Assembly (NCBI RefSeq): GCF_025567045.1
Contig: NZ_JAOQJK010000001.1
Span: forward strand, 186,001-250,000
Source of the DNA: Barnesiella propionica
GTDB taxonomy: Bacteria; Bacteroidota; Bacteroidia; Bacteroidales; Barnesiellaceae
Direction: 5' to 3'
Length of the DNA stretch: 64,000 nt
The notes beneath the pieces are model-generated. The model ran no database searches. It had not been told where the DNA came from and saw only the letters and a program-made list of their open reading frames with translations. The translations under genes and the position numbers were made by a program. Below are positions 39,821 to 48,550 of the stretch, piece by piece. Positions within the stretch are counted from its first letter, which is position 1. Every line of letters starts with the position of its first letter.

Positions 39821-40258
39821 CTATATCAAATCAACTTCAGCACCGGGAACATTGGCTATTTTCAAAAATATATCAATACCGGCCTTGTTCTATCCTGTAT
39901 ATATAAATTTCCCGCACCGATACCTGCCAAAGCCGCCAGTTTGTTTGCGTTAAATCCTTTTTTCCCGAAGCAGGCGGATTCTTGCTCCAGTTGTTTCGCG
40001 TTCTTCTCTTCGGTCACTTCCTCCATAGGGAAATGAGAAACCAACGGTTACATCGTTCCTCACATAACAAAATAAATCATTTTTGATTTATCATCAGAAA
40101 AATTTTGCTCAAACTGAAAAGCCAGCAAATCAGCTATACCTTGCTCCGGTTCCCAGGGAACAAGTAAAAAACGTTCCAAAATAAAAGCTATCATCATTAG
40201 GCACAATGATATGAATCTCTGTTTCATTTACAAATTCCACAAAAGTTTTCATATTCAT
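39821..40258 (-). pseudogene. Decayed small protein / XRE-type helix-turn-helix remnant
   Basis: Minus-strand fragments in three frames join into a recognisable C-terminal XRE helix-turn-helix. One frame gives FNANKLAALAGIGAGNLY (in a 60-residue open stretch from 40044). The next frame gives RIEQG. The third gives AGIDIFLKIANVPGAEVDLI and a stop at 39821-39823. Upstream, an open stretch from 40258 (MNMKTFVEFVNETEIHI) ends early at 40130. The pattern suggests at least two frameshifts in a small antitoxin-like regulator. I cannot name the intact family, and no toxin gene is visible next to it. Confidence 0.55.
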
Positions 40259-40375
40259 CTGTCGGTTTTTCTTGGTGTCACTGCATTTGAAAATCAAAAT
40301 ATTAATTGCGGCAAGGATATAACGATATTTTAAACGGACAAATACAACAATTCAGTTTGATTGATTCGTTTTGTT

Positions 40376-40879
40376 CTATTTCAGTTCAAAAGTTATTCTT
40401 ATGTTTTCCTGACCTACGGCCGCCCCGAGCCCCGAAGGATCATCTATACTTCCTATCTTCGTATAGCTATAAGATGCAGGGAAGGTCTTATAAAAAAGGA
40501 CCAGACAGCTACTGCCGTACAGCATCAGGTCTCCTGTAAGAATGGTTCCGGGACGTACGGGAGCCGCTGTCAAAGCTTCTGGAAGATAGAAATATTTTTC
40601 ATTCCCGTTCAGCTCTGACATATTTACCGTTATCGGGAGCAAAGCCCTGAAAGCCCCGGCCGTCGCATTATCCGCCAGACTACCGCTGAAAACGGCGGTG
40701 CCGACGGTCATTTCAAATTTATTGCTCATATGATCCTCATGACCATCGTCGTTTCCAGATTCTCCGGGAGTTCCCGGCTGTTCGTCCCGCGACGGCAAAT
40801 CCGGTAATTCCTTGCTGCATGAAACGAAACATACCGACAGTAATACCCACACCGTAAAAAGCGTTACAACAGGTTTCAT
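40376..40879 (-). CDS. Cyclophilin-like fold lipoprotein
   Basis: The lipobox is VCFVSC (cysteine near residue 21), followed by a disordered acidic/proline linker (DLPSRDEQPGTPGESGNDDGHED). The remaining 115 residues match the cyclophilin_like domain common in Bacteroidota: FSGSLADNATAGAFRALLPITVNMSELNGNEKYFYLPEAL, ILTGDLMLYGSSCLVLFYKTF and SYTKIGSIDDPSGL. Such domains occur beside flavin oxidoreductases and hydrolases; their activity is undefined. It starts 2 bp after the hydrolase gene, so it is part of that transcript. Confidence 0.85.
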   Translation of the reverse strand: MKPVVTLFTVWVLLSVCFVSCSKELPDLPSRDEQPGTPGESGNDDGHEDHMSNKFEMTVGTAVFSGSLADNATAGAFRALLPITVNMSELNGNEKYFYLPEALTAAPVRPGTILTGDLMLYGSSCLVLFYKTFPASYSYTKIGSIDDPSGLGAAVGQENIRITFELK

Positions 40880-40881
40880 CT

Positions 40882-41910
40882 TTATTTCAGATATGTTTTA
40901 AAGAAAGTATCCAGTTTATCAAACGGGATAAGCTCCACTCTATCGTAGAGATCGACATGTCCGGCCCCGGGAACGATATAAAGCTCTTTCGGTTCGGCAG
41001 CCAGTCGGTAAGCATCTTCACTGAATTCCCGCGAATGGGCATTCTCTCCCGTGATAAAAAGCAGGGGACGCGGCGAAATGGTTTCTATACTGGCAAAAGG
41101 ATAGAAATTCATAAACTTCACATTGCTGCTCAGCGTAGGGTGCGTAGTACGTTCGGGAGACTCTCCTTCGGGGGTGAACTCGCCGCGCGGTGTGCGGTAG
41201 AATTCATAAAATTCACGTTCCACAGGACCAGACGCCGCAGTCAGTTCATGTACCGTCCCCCCTGTATAGCGGGTCTCACCGCCCAGAAATTCCACATAAC
41301 GCTGTTCGGCAGCCTCGGCTATGATTTGTTTACGTTGTTCCAGAGTCAAAGAGCTGCCCAGCCCGCTACGGCTTGCCGTTCCCATATCGTACATGCTGAC
41401 CGTGGCAACGGCTTTGAGGCGCGGATCTATTTTTGCCGCGCTGATAGCAAAACTGCCGCTGCCGCAAATACCTATAGCACCGATGGCGTTGCGGTCCGTA
41501 AAAAGACGCGTACCGAGAAAATCGGCTGCGGCACTAAAAGCTTCGGCATACATTTCGGGCGAGACCGCATTGCGGGGCTCACCTTCGCTTTCTCCCCAGT
41601 AAGGCAGGTCTATAGAAAGGGTAACAAATCCGCGTTCAGCCATTTTCGTAGCGTACAGGTTTGCGCTCTGCTCTTTCACCGCTCCCATCGGATGTCCAAC
41701 GATAATAGCCGGATATTTCTTTTCCGCTCTCATACCCGCCGGTAAGAACAGGTTACCCGCCACTTTCATTTTATACTGGTTCAGAAAAGATACTTTCTCC
41801 GCGTTTACCGACGTACTTTTATAAAAATTATCCGCACCAGCCTGTGCGAAAGAAATACCTGTACCGAAGATAATAAAAACCATCTCTATTATAAACAAAA
41901 TACGTTTCAT
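40882..41910 (-). CDS. Exported alpha/beta hydrolase
   Basis: A signal peptide (MKRILFIIEMVFIIFGTGISFA) precedes a 320-residue alpha/beta hydrolase. It shows PAIIVGHPMGAVKEQSA (oxyanion-hole strand), the nucleophile elbow as GICGSGSFAI with Ser or Cys near residue 149, and the final histidine in VPGAGHVDLYDR with the acid in RPLLFITGENAHS. The family resembles dienelactone-hydrolase/peptidase S15-like enzymes; the substrate is unknown. A -7 box and an AraC-type operator lie upstream in the 242-bp gap after the alcohol dehydrogenase gene, so it has a separate regulated promoter. Confidence 0.83.
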   Translation of the reverse strand: MKRILFIIEMVFIIFGTGISFAQAGADNFYKSTSVNAEKVSFLNQYKMKVAGNLFLPAGMRAEKKYPAIIVGHPMGAVKEQSANLYATKMAERGFVTLSIDLPYWGESEGEPRNAVSPEMYAEAFSAAADFLGTRLFTDRNAIGAIGICGSGSFAISAAKIDPRLKAVATVSMYDMGTASRSGLGSSLTLEQRKQIIAEAAEQRYVEFLGGETRYTGGTVHELTAASGPVEREFYEFYRTPRGEFTPEGESPERTTHPTLSSNVKFMNFYPFASIETISPRPLLFITGENAHSREFSEDAYRLAAEPKELYIVPGAGHVDLYDRVELIPFDKLDTFFKTYLK

Positions 41911-41957
41911 ACTCTTTTTATTTTAGTGATTAAAGAACTCAACATCAATTTGCCATA

Positions 41958-41965
41958 CAAAAATA
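41958..41965 (-). promoter_or_regulatory. -7 box of the hydrolase promoter
   Basis: The minus strand reads TATTTTTG, a perfect TAnnTTTG, 47 bp upstream of the hydrolase start. The left edge of operator A begins exactly 20 bp further upstream. Confidence 0.7.
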
Positions 41966-41985
41966 CAGTAAAAAGAAAGTCTTTA

Positions 41986-42023
41986 TTGTAGACAGATTAC
42001 GGGTATGATTACCCGGATTACAG
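41986..42023. promoter_or_regulatory. Putative AraC-type operator, site A
   Basis: TTGTAGACAGATTAC, 15 bp, then GATTACAG. The ATTAC half sites are 21 bp apart, two helical turns. The same motif occurs twice at 45.3-45.4 kb, beside the araC genes. Confidence 0.65.
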
Positions 42024-42152
42024 GTTTCCGTAAAACCCGGCAGCAAGTGTATCCAGATAGATCCCGACGGTGCGGCCCGGTTTACGAACCGGAGCCCTGC
42101 ACCTCAGAATCACTATTAGATAAAAGGTTGTTTCTGTATTTACTCCGGGAAA

Positions 42153-43328
42153 TTACCGGAAAGATTTGCGGAAAATCTCCACGCAATCGGCATGTCCCAG
42201 TTCACAGGGATTAGCCAGGAACAACCCTCCCATCGTTTCCCTGGCATTTTTCGCCAGCGTATCGAATTCACCGGGACCGATACCGTAATCGCTCATCTTC
42301 AGGTCCGCCACGCCACATGCTTCCTGCAGCTTTACCAGCATTGTGATAAAATCTTCCGGCCGGGCAGCTTCCGGCATACCCATTGTCCGAGCCATCCGCA
42401 CAAAACGCTCGTCACACACATGTTTCTCTATAAAGAATTCGTAAAATGCCCGGGAAATCATAATCAGTCCCGCACCATGGGGAAGCTCCTGGTGGTATGC
42501 GCTCATGGCATGTTCCAGAGAATGTTCGGCGGTAGTGCTGCAAAAGGTCATCACTGCCCCGGAAAGGTTATTGGCGAACGCCATCCGTTCCCGGGCTTCC
42601 ATGTCGTTCCCGTCCCTGACGGCGCGCGGTAAATATTCCGCGACATTCCCGATGGCAGTCAGTGCGTACATGTCGCTCATCAGATTCGCCGTTTTGGATA
42701 TGTAACATTCCGTAGAATGGAATAAGGCATCGAAGCCCTGATAGGCGGTGAACCGGGTCGGTACGGTCTTCATCAGTTCCGGATCGACAACGGACAAGAC
42801 AGGGAACAGCTCGTCATAGCCGCCGAAACCGATCTTTTCATTCGTTTCGTCATTGGTAATAACGCCCCACTGGTCCGCTTCCGAACCGGTTCCGGCCGTC
42901 GTTGTGATACATACCAGCGGCAGAGGTTTATTGCGCATAACCTCTCCTTTCCCCGTACCCCCGTGAATATAATCCCACACATCTCCCGGATGTACAGCCA
43001 TGAACGCTATCGCTTTGGACGCGTCCATTACGCTTCCGCCGCCCAAGGCAACGATAAAATCGCAATCGTTCTCCCGTGCGAAAGCTGCACCGGACATTAC
43101 GGCAGACCTTAAAGGGTTGGCTCCCACTCCGGCGAACACGGCCGTTTCCGCTCCGGCTTTTTTCAGTTCCGTTTCAACCCGTTCCAGATAACCGTTATCG
43201 ATTACCGAACGCCCGTTGGAAATAACGATCATCGCTTTGCGTCCGGGCAACGGCTGCTTGTGCAATTCTTTTACCACACCGCTTCCAAACAATGTACGGG
43301 TAGGTATATAAATGCTAAAATTACTCAT
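42153..43328 (-). CDS. Iron-containing alcohol dehydrogenase
   Basis: This group III Fe-ADH of 391 residues resembles NAD(P)H-dependent butanol dehydrogenase/YqhD-type enzymes that reduce aldehydes. It opens with the family-typical NFSIYIPTRTLFGSGVVKEL. The NAD(P) loop is GGGSVMDASKAIAFMAVHPGD, the phosphate-binding stretch is TTAGTGSEADQWGVI, and the metal-binding histidines lie in the EHSLEHAMSAYHQELPHGAGLIM region. It follows the flavodoxin-fold gene by 35 bp. The neighbours (MFS pump, flavin reductase, hydrolase) suggest detoxification of reactive carbonyl or xenobiotic compounds, which is inference. Confidence 0.92.
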   Translation of the reverse strand: MSNFSIYIPTRTLFGSGVVKELHKQPLPGRKAMIVISNGRSVIDNGYLERVETELKKAGAETAVFAGVGANPLRSAVMSGAAFARENDCDFIVALGGGSVMDASKAIAFMAVHPGDVWDYIHGGTGKGEVMRNKPLPLVCITTTAGTGSEADQWGVITNDETNEKIGFGGYDELFPVLSVVDPELMKTVPTRFTAYQGFDALFHSTECYISKTANLMSDMYALTAIGNVAEYLPRAVRDGNDMEARERMAFANNLSGAVMTFCSTTAEHSLEHAMSAYHQELPHGAGLIMISRAFYEFFIEKHVCDERFVRMARTMGMPEAARPEDFITMLVKLQEACGVADLKMSDYGIGPGEFDTLAKNARETMGGLFLANPCELGHADCVEIFRKSFR

Positions 43329-43363
43329 CCTTGTTTTCTTTATTTGTTTATTTGTTTATCTTT

Positions 43364-43909
43364 TTATATTCTTTTTCCCATCTCATAAGCTTCCGCCATG
43401 GCCGGATTACCTTGTATTTCTCCGGGATGCCATACACCTGTAGCCAGAATTCTTCCCTTTACCACCGGATTCTCCAGGCAATCGACAAATCCCATGAGAT
43501 TATCAAACACGCGCATCAGGTTTTCCCGACCGTCATCACCCTCGGCCGCCGAGGCAATAAAATAAAACTCTTTACCGCTCATCTCCGCATAGGGTCCGCA
43601 ACAGCGGTCGAGAAAAGTTTTCAACTGCGCGCTCATCGCATAAAAATAGACAGGGGTCCCGAGCACGATCACATCAGCCGCCAGCATTTTAGCGAAGATT
43701 CCGGCGGCATCGTCTTCCTGGGGACAAGGTTTCCTGCGCAGGCTGCATGTACTGCATCCGGTACAATAACCGATCTTCTTGTCACGCAAAAACACTTTCT
43801 CCGTTTTATTTCCGGCTTCCGCGGCCCCGCGCATAAATTCGTCGCAAAGGGTATCGGAGTTCCCCCCTCTACGGGGACTGGACGATAATATCAATACATT
43901 TTTAGCCAT
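43364..43909 (-). CDS. Flavodoxin-fold NAD(P)H-dependent oxidoreductase (FMN_red type)
   Basis: This 181-residue protein starts with the FMN-phosphate loop NVLILSSSPRRGGNSDTL. A cysteine-rich loop, YCTGCSTCSLRRKPCPQEDD, is typical of the iron-sulfur-flavoprotein-like branch, and VIVLGTPVYFYAMSAQLKTFLDR is the conserved FMN-ring segment. The number and spacing of cysteines resemble that branch but do not prove a cluster. It likely reduces quinones or other acceptors. It lies between the MFS gene (116 bp gap) and the Fe-ADH gene. Confidence 0.88.
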   Translation of the reverse strand: MAKNVLILSSSPRRGGNSDTLCDEFMRGAAEAGNKTEKVFLRDKKIGYCTGCSTCSLRRKPCPQEDDAAGIFAKMLAADVIVLGTPVYFYAMSAQLKTFLDRCCGPYAEMSGKEFYFIASAAEGDDGRENLMRVFDNLMGFVDCLENPVVKGRILATGVWHPGEIQGNPAMAEAYEMGKRI

Positions 43910-44025
43910 AATCTTTTTATTTTAAAAATTAAAATCGTTTTTTGTCAATCCCGGTATACGCCCTGTATCCCACCCGACCTCCCCGGGCACGTCGCTCTTT
44001 ACTCCGGTAAGGCTCGTTCCCTTTT

Positions 44026-45225
44026 TTATCGCGGCACGGCTTCCGCCTCCATTTGTTTTTCCGGCCGCGCCGCACGAATTCTCAAAGCGACGAATACGAT
44101 ACTTACCGCCAGGAACATCAAAGAACCGAAAACGGAATACCGTGTACCGAAAAAAGTAATGAAAATACCGCAAGCTACCGCTCCCGCCGTCGTGCCCAGA
44201 TTGGCGGAGAGCAAATAAAGCCCGTTTGCAAAATCCGGAGCTTCGGGAGCGGCATGAGTTATCATATACTGCATGGTATTCTGTCCGTATCCTGCCAAAA
44301 TACCCAGAAAAAGAACGATAACAGCCATGACCGGAAGCCATGCGCCCAGAATGAACAGGCATATATAAAAGAACAGCAGGGTGAAAGGAAGGCTCATCAT
44401 ACTGCGCACAGGATTCAGGGCGAGCCGTTTTCCGGCGATCATATTTCCGATAATGTTCGCCAGCCCGTACACCAGCAAAAGTATGCTAATCACGTTATAT
44501 GATGCCCCGGTCACCGATCCCAGGAAATCGGACATATAACTGAAAAAACCGAATAACGCCCCGTTTATGAGTGTAACGGCCAGAACCGAATACCAGGTCT
44601 CGTTTTTTTTCAGTACGCCAAGCTGCGTACCGTAAGAGAGTTTCTCCCGGACAGGCATAGAAGGAACAAAAAAAATAGTCGCCACGAAGACCAGCGCATT
44701 TACGGCGGTGAAGAAAAGCATTCCCATCGTATATGAAAACTCACTTGCCACATAACTGGTCACAGGTACGCCGAGCACCATTCCGGCCGATACACCGATG
44801 AAAACTCTCGCCACCGCTTTGGACTCATTCCCTTTACCGGCAGACGCGGCCGCTACCGTAAAGGCCATCGAAACATATACGGGATGCAGGAAAGCAGGAA
44901 CCGCCCGGGCAATCAACAGCACCGTAAAATTATCGGTAAGCATCGATATGACATTGCTCAAAGTAAACAGGCCCACCGCCAGCAACATGACTTTTTTCCG
45001 GTTCACACCCGAGAAAAGCAACGGCATGACAGGAGCAGACAAGGCTACGACCAACGCAAATATACTAACCGTCCATCCTGCTTCGGGAACCGTAACATGA
45101 AAGGTTTCCGCTATCAAGGGTAAAATCCCGATCACTCCCATTTCGGTATTGATAATACCGAACACTCCGGCAGTGAGTATAAATACGAGCAGGCCGCCCG
45201 GCTTTAATTTATTTTTCCGTTCCAT
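44026..45225 (-). CDS. MFS transporter, sugar-efflux/AraJ-like
   Basis: This 399-residue protein has 12 predicted membrane helices. Family features include the N-terminal FGIINTEMGVIGILPLIAETFHVT and the loop 2-3 motif (SGVNRKKVMLLAVGLFTLSN) of the drug:H+ antiporter DHA1 group. AraJ/YdhP-like members export arabinose, other sugars or drugs; the substrate here is unknown. It is the first gene of a leftward operon. Its upstream region carries two copies of the 38-bp operator and is shared with the divergent araC gene. A basic C-terminal tail ends at the stop without overlap. Confidence 0.9.
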   Translation of the reverse strand: MERKNKLKPGGLLVFILTAGVFGIINTEMGVIGILPLIAETFHVTVPEAGWTVSIFALVVALSAPVMPLLFSGVNRKKVMLLAVGLFTLSNVISMLTDNFTVLLIARAVPAFLHPVYVSMAFTVAAASAGKGNESKAVARVFIGVSAGMVLGVPVTSYVASEFSYTMGMLFFTAVNALVFVATIFFVPSMPVREKLSYGTQLGVLKKNETWYSVLAVTLINGALFGFFSYMSDFLGSVTGASYNVISILLLVYGLANIIGNMIAGKRLALNPVRSMMSLPFTLLFFYICLFILGAWLPVMAVIVLFLGILAGYGQNTMQYMITHAAPEAPDFANGLYLLSANLGTTAGAVACGIFITFFGTRYSVFGSLMFLAVSIVFVALRIRAARPEKQMEAEAVPR

Positions 45226-45249
45226 AATTCAATGCGTTTCTTCACCGGA

Positions 45250-45257
45250 CAAAATTC
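45250..45257 (-). promoter_or_regulatory. Degenerate -7 box of the MFS operon
   Basis: The minus strand reads GAATTTTG (7 of 8 to TAnnTTTG), 24 bp upstream of the MFS start. It is exactly 20 bp from operator B, the same spacing as at the hydrolase promoter. The poor -7 would fit a need for activation. Confidence 0.5.
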
Positions 45258-45277
45258 GGAAAAACCGGGGAATTCCT

Positions 45278-45315
45278 TTGTAGATAAATTACGGACTTTA
45301 TAACCTCAATTACAG
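45278..45315. promoter_or_regulatory. Putative AraC-type operator, site B
   Basis: TTGTAGATAAATTAC, 15 bp, then AATTACAG. Same orientation and spacing as site A, adjacent to the MFS promoter. Confidence 0.65.
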
Positions 45316-45387
45316 AAGTTGTTATTCCTCCCAATATCCGTCCTGTAAGGGAGGCAGCCTATCCTGCGAAAGAGGGGTAAAAGAATT

Positions 45388-45425
45388 TTGTAGACAGATT
45401 ACAGATTCTCATACCCTAATTACAG
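45388..45425. promoter_or_regulatory. Putative AraC-type operator, site C
   Basis: TTGTAGACAGATTAC, 15 bp, then AATTACAG. It lies 110 bp from site B and 39 bp upstream of the araC -7 box, so it could serve both directions (autoregulation or looping). Confidence 0.65.
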
Positions 45426-45464
45426 ATTTGGGTTCCCGGGTAAAAAACATGTGATACTAATTCG

Positions 45465-45472
45465 TATATTTG
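45465..45472 (+). promoter_or_regulatory. -7 box of the first araC-type gene
   Basis: TATATTTG is a perfect TAnnTTTG. It lies 23 bp before the ATG at 45496 and inside the longer open frame that begins with GTG at 45451, which rules that GTG out as start. Confidence 0.7.
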
Positions 45473-45495
45473 CCGCAGTTCAAATATTCACGTCT

Positions 45496-46407
45496 ATGGA
45501 TAAAATCATAAAACTGGAAAGCGTAGACCTGTACAACAGCCTGTACGGACTCGAGACATTACACCCCTTGGTGACGGTCGCAGACCTCAGGAAAGCAACG
45601 AAAACCCTTAACCATGTCCAACTGGACTACGGACTGTATGCCGTTTTTTTGAAACTGTACAAAAGCTGCGACATCAAATACGGACGTAAGAGCTACGATT
45701 ACCAGGACGGAACGATCGTATGTTTCGCCCCGGGCCAGAGTATATATACCAGAAACCTGAACGACGATATATCCCAGCCTGTCCTGGGCCTGTTGTTCCA
45801 TCCGGACCTGATCCGGGGAACCGCCCTCGGGAAAAGCATAAAGAACTACACCTTTTTTTCCTATGCCGTAAGCGAGGCGTTGCACATCTCGGAACAGGAA
45901 AGGGCGACTATCATAGACTGTTTTAAGAACATAGGCATAGAGCTGGAGCACGGCATAGACAAGCACAGCAAATCGCTGATCTCGATGAATATCGACCTGC
46001 TGCTCAGCTATTGCATGCGTTTTTATGAACGCCAGTTCATCACACGGGAAGGAGAAAACCGGGATTCCCTGACGAAATTCGAAGAGCTCCTGAACGATTA
46101 TTTCGACAGCGAACTGCCGGCACAGGAGGGGTTACCCTCGGTAAAATATTTTGCCGACAAGATATGTCTTTCTCCCAATTATTTCGGGGACATGGTAAAA
46201 AAAGAGACGGGAAAAACACCTCAGGAGCATATCCAGGAAAAGGTCATAGAACTGGCCAAGGAACAGATATCCGGTACGGACGAGACCGTCAGCCGGATTG
46301 CTTACTCGCTGGGGTTCCAGTATCCGCAGCACCTTTGCCGGTTATTCAAAAAACGTGTCGGCTGTACCCCGAACGAATACAGACAACGGGAATATAACCG
46401 GATTTAA
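45496..46407 (+). CDS. AraC-family transcriptional regulator 1
   Basis: 303 residues from the ATG at 45496. The N-terminal 190 residues form a cupin-like sensor domain of the kind seen in Bacteroidota AraC regulators (YGLYAVFLKLYKSCDIKYGRKSYDYQDGTIVCFAPGQ). The C-terminal 100 residues are the double helix-turn-helix (LPSVKYFADKICLSPNYFGDMVKKETGKTPQEHI, then DETVSRIAYSLGFQYPQHLCRLFKKRVGCTPNEYR). It is divergent from the MFS operon, with two operator copies between, which makes it the likely regulator of that operon. The inducer is unknown. Confidence 0.92.
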   Translation: MDKIIKLESVDLYNSLYGLETLHPLVTVADLRKATKTLNHVQLDYGLYAVFLKLYKSCDIKYGRKSYDYQDGTIVCFAPGQSIYTRNLNDDISQPVLGLLFHPDLIRGTALGKSIKNYTFFSYAVSEALHISEQERATIIDCFKNIGIELEHGIDKHSKSLISMNIDLLLSYCMRFYERQFITREGENRDSLTKFEELLNDYFDSELPAQEGLPSVKYFADKICLSPNYFGDMVKKETGKTPQEHIQEKVIELAKEQISGTDETVSRIAYSLGFQYPQHLCRLFKKRVGCTPNEYRQREYNRI

Positions 46408-46482
46408 GTACCCGTTCCGGGCCATACGGAAAAACCGCAGCATACCGGATAAAACTCTTATCCCTGCTCCCCGCAATGCATC

Positions 46483-47382
46483 ATGATAAAGAAAAAGACA
46501 TTAAAAATAGAAACTGTCCACGAGTGCGACAGTTGTCTGGGAAACAAAACCCTGCATCCGCTGGCAACTGCCATCGACCTGTCGAAAGCAGACTGTCCGG
46601 AATGTTCTTTCAGATTCGGTTTCTATACGGTCCTGCTCACAGAGGGCGGATGCGAGGACACCAGCTACGGACGCAAATACGATGATTACTCCGGCGCAAC
46701 CATGATATTTCTGCCGCCGGGCCGGGCTATATTAGCTGACGGAAATAAGCCGTTTCCTCCCGCAGGACGATTACTGGCGTTCCATCCCAACCTGATACTC
46801 GGCACGACTTTAGGAATGAACATAAACAACTATACGTTCTTTTCCTATTTTCCGGACGAAGCGCTGCACCTCTCCTTACGGGAAAAGGCCAAAGCCCTGG
46901 AATGTATCGACAATATAACCGGGGAACTCCGGCACGCAATCGACCGCCACAGCAAAATACTTATTTCACGGCATATAGAACTGTTGCTGGACTATTGCTC
47001 CCGTTTTTACGAACGGCAATTCATCACACGCAACGAAAGAAATAAACAAATACTGGAACAAACCGACCGGCTGCTGGACGAGTATATCCGGACGGGAAAA
47101 CCGGACGGACGGCTCTCTCCTTCGGCAGAATATTGTTCCCGGCTCCTGCACCTCTCTCCGCAATACTTTAACGACCTTTTAAAATTCGAGACCGGAAAGA
47201 AGATACATGAATATTTTCAGTTGAAACAAGTTGAGACGGCCGGAAAAATGTTACTGTCGAAAGAGAACGACGTAAGCCTGATCGCCGAAAAACTGGGATT
47301 CCCGGATGTGCAGCATTTCAGCAGACTGTTCCGGAAAATAACCGGGGCGACTCCGGAGGAATACCGGATAACCCGGAACTGA
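46483..47382 (+). CDS. AraC-family transcriptional regulator 2, with paired CxxC motifs
   Basis: This 299-residue paralogue of regulator 1 starts 75 bp after it. The sensor domain aligns well (GFYTVLLTEGGCEDTSYGRKYDDYSGATMIFLPPG; NNYTFFSYFPDEALHLS), and the C-terminal HTH pair is intact (LSPSAEYCSRLLHLSPQYFNDLLKFETGKK; NDVSLIAEKLGFPDVQHFSRLFRKITGATPEEYR). Unlike regulator 1 it has CxxC pairs at residues 15-18 and 38-41 plus a further cysteine near 57, which could bind a metal or respond to thiol reagents. No operator copy is visible directly upstream, so it is probably cotranscribed with regulator 1. Confidence 0.92.
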   Translation: MIKKKTLKIETVHECDSCLGNKTLHPLATAIDLSKADCPECSFRFGFYTVLLTEGGCEDTSYGRKYDDYSGATMIFLPPGRAILADGNKPFPPAGRLLAFHPNLILGTTLGMNINNYTFFSYFPDEALHLSLREKAKALECIDNITGELRHAIDRHSKILISRHIELLLDYCSRFYERQFITRNERNKQILEQTDRLLDEYIRTGKPDGRLSPSAEYCSRLLHLSPQYFNDLLKFETGKKIHEYFQLKQVETAGKMLLSKENDVSLIAEKLGFPDVQHFSRLFRKITGATPEEYRITRN

Positions 47383-48444
47383 AAACATCAATACTCCCCC
47401 AAAGCGGGCGGAATAGACCGGGGGCCCACGAAAAACAAAGTTTTTTCTGCATACTTCCACAAAAACCGCCCCCCTGTAATTGCAAGGACGGTAAAAAAGG
47501 GTAACGGCATATGCCGCCCCCGTTACCCCCGGAGTATAATATCAGGTGAACGGTGTTCCGTAAAAAACAATCCCCGGAAAACAAAATACGGAAAGTGAGT
47601 AGGTGACCGGGGACTGCGACCGTCTCTTCCGTACCGGAAAAGAGGCCATAACGACAGGGATCGTTCTTAGGAATGGAGGCTCCGAATGCTTTATGCGGTA
47701 AATAATGCTCTTGCTGAAAAAACGGCCACTCCCGGAAATAAATCCGTCCAAATTATTTCATCCGGACGGGCCGTTTCCCTATTTTTTAACAATCATGAAA
47801 AACATGCGTTGGAATTCTTCGCCCCGTTACCGGGCCGGGGCACGTAAAAACAGGAAGGTATATGACAGGCGGTTTTACCGTGACGGGAATATGCGAAAAC
47901 GGAACGAAGAATCCGGCACCGTGTGCGGTCTCCCGGCCAGGACGCACCTGTACCGATACGACACAAGGGATATATACACACTGAACATTTACTCAAGTGA
48001 AGCCGTAGGATGCCTTAATCAGTAAAGTCAACGGACATATCCCCCAATACGGTATAAAATACGGATCTAAGTTATAGCCCGCATCGGGACATAAGCCGCA
48101 TAGTTACAACAAGGAGGATTGCTCACTTACTCTGTGTCCATCGCTTTAGTAAAACCACATGAACAGACACATTTTATCGTTCGCAATCACAATCCTTTTT
48201 CCACAGGAAAAAGAATCACTCTGCTGTAAATATAAGTTTTTCACCTTATACTGCCAACATTCATAACATTTTCTTAAATATTTGTTTTACTTCCGTAACA
48301 GACACACAAAAAGGTGCAATTACAGCACCGAAACCTCATACCTTTCTGCAAACCTGTCTGCGGCGGCCTCCGCTATTCCTTACATATAACGGCAAAGACA
48401 TTCAAATCTTTCATCCCGAATATATAATCCGGCATCCCATAAAT
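47383..48444. other. Intergenic region without identifiable gene
   Basis: About 1.06 kb follow the second araC gene. Open stretches of 69 (minus, 47542-47751) and 106 codons (plus, 47705-48025) exist, but neither looks like a protein I know and their composition is unconvincing. GC is high to about 47.9 kb, then drops sharply, which may mark the border of the AT-rich island to the right. Confidence 0.45.
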
Positions 48445-48475
48445 AAAAAATCCTGCAGTAAAAAGCAGGATTTAT
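48445..48475 (-). terminator. Rho-independent terminator downstream of the CRISPR array (leftward)
   Basis: AAATCCTGC (48448-48456) / GCAGGATTT (48465-48473), followed on the minus strand by TTTATTTA. It is placed to end a leftward transcript coming through the array. Confidence 0.7.
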
Positions 48476-48550
48476 CCCCAAGCCAACTGTTTTTTTATTT
48501 TCTAAAACACTCTATATCTTATTGTATTTCAATAAAATATTCCCATCGTA

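Noticed and set aside
43922..44362. Open frame of 146 codons on the minus strand
   Set aside because: Out-of-frame shadow over the MFS gene and its downstream gap; Arg/Gly/Ser-rich with no family pattern.
45451..45495. GTG start extending AraC regulator 1 by 15 residues
   Set aside because: A perfect TATATTTG promoter box lies inside the extension, so the GTG would not be transcribed.
47705..48025. 106-codon open frame on the plus strand
   Set aside because: No recognisable pattern, no promoter or ribosome site, and composition of a random GC-rich stretch.
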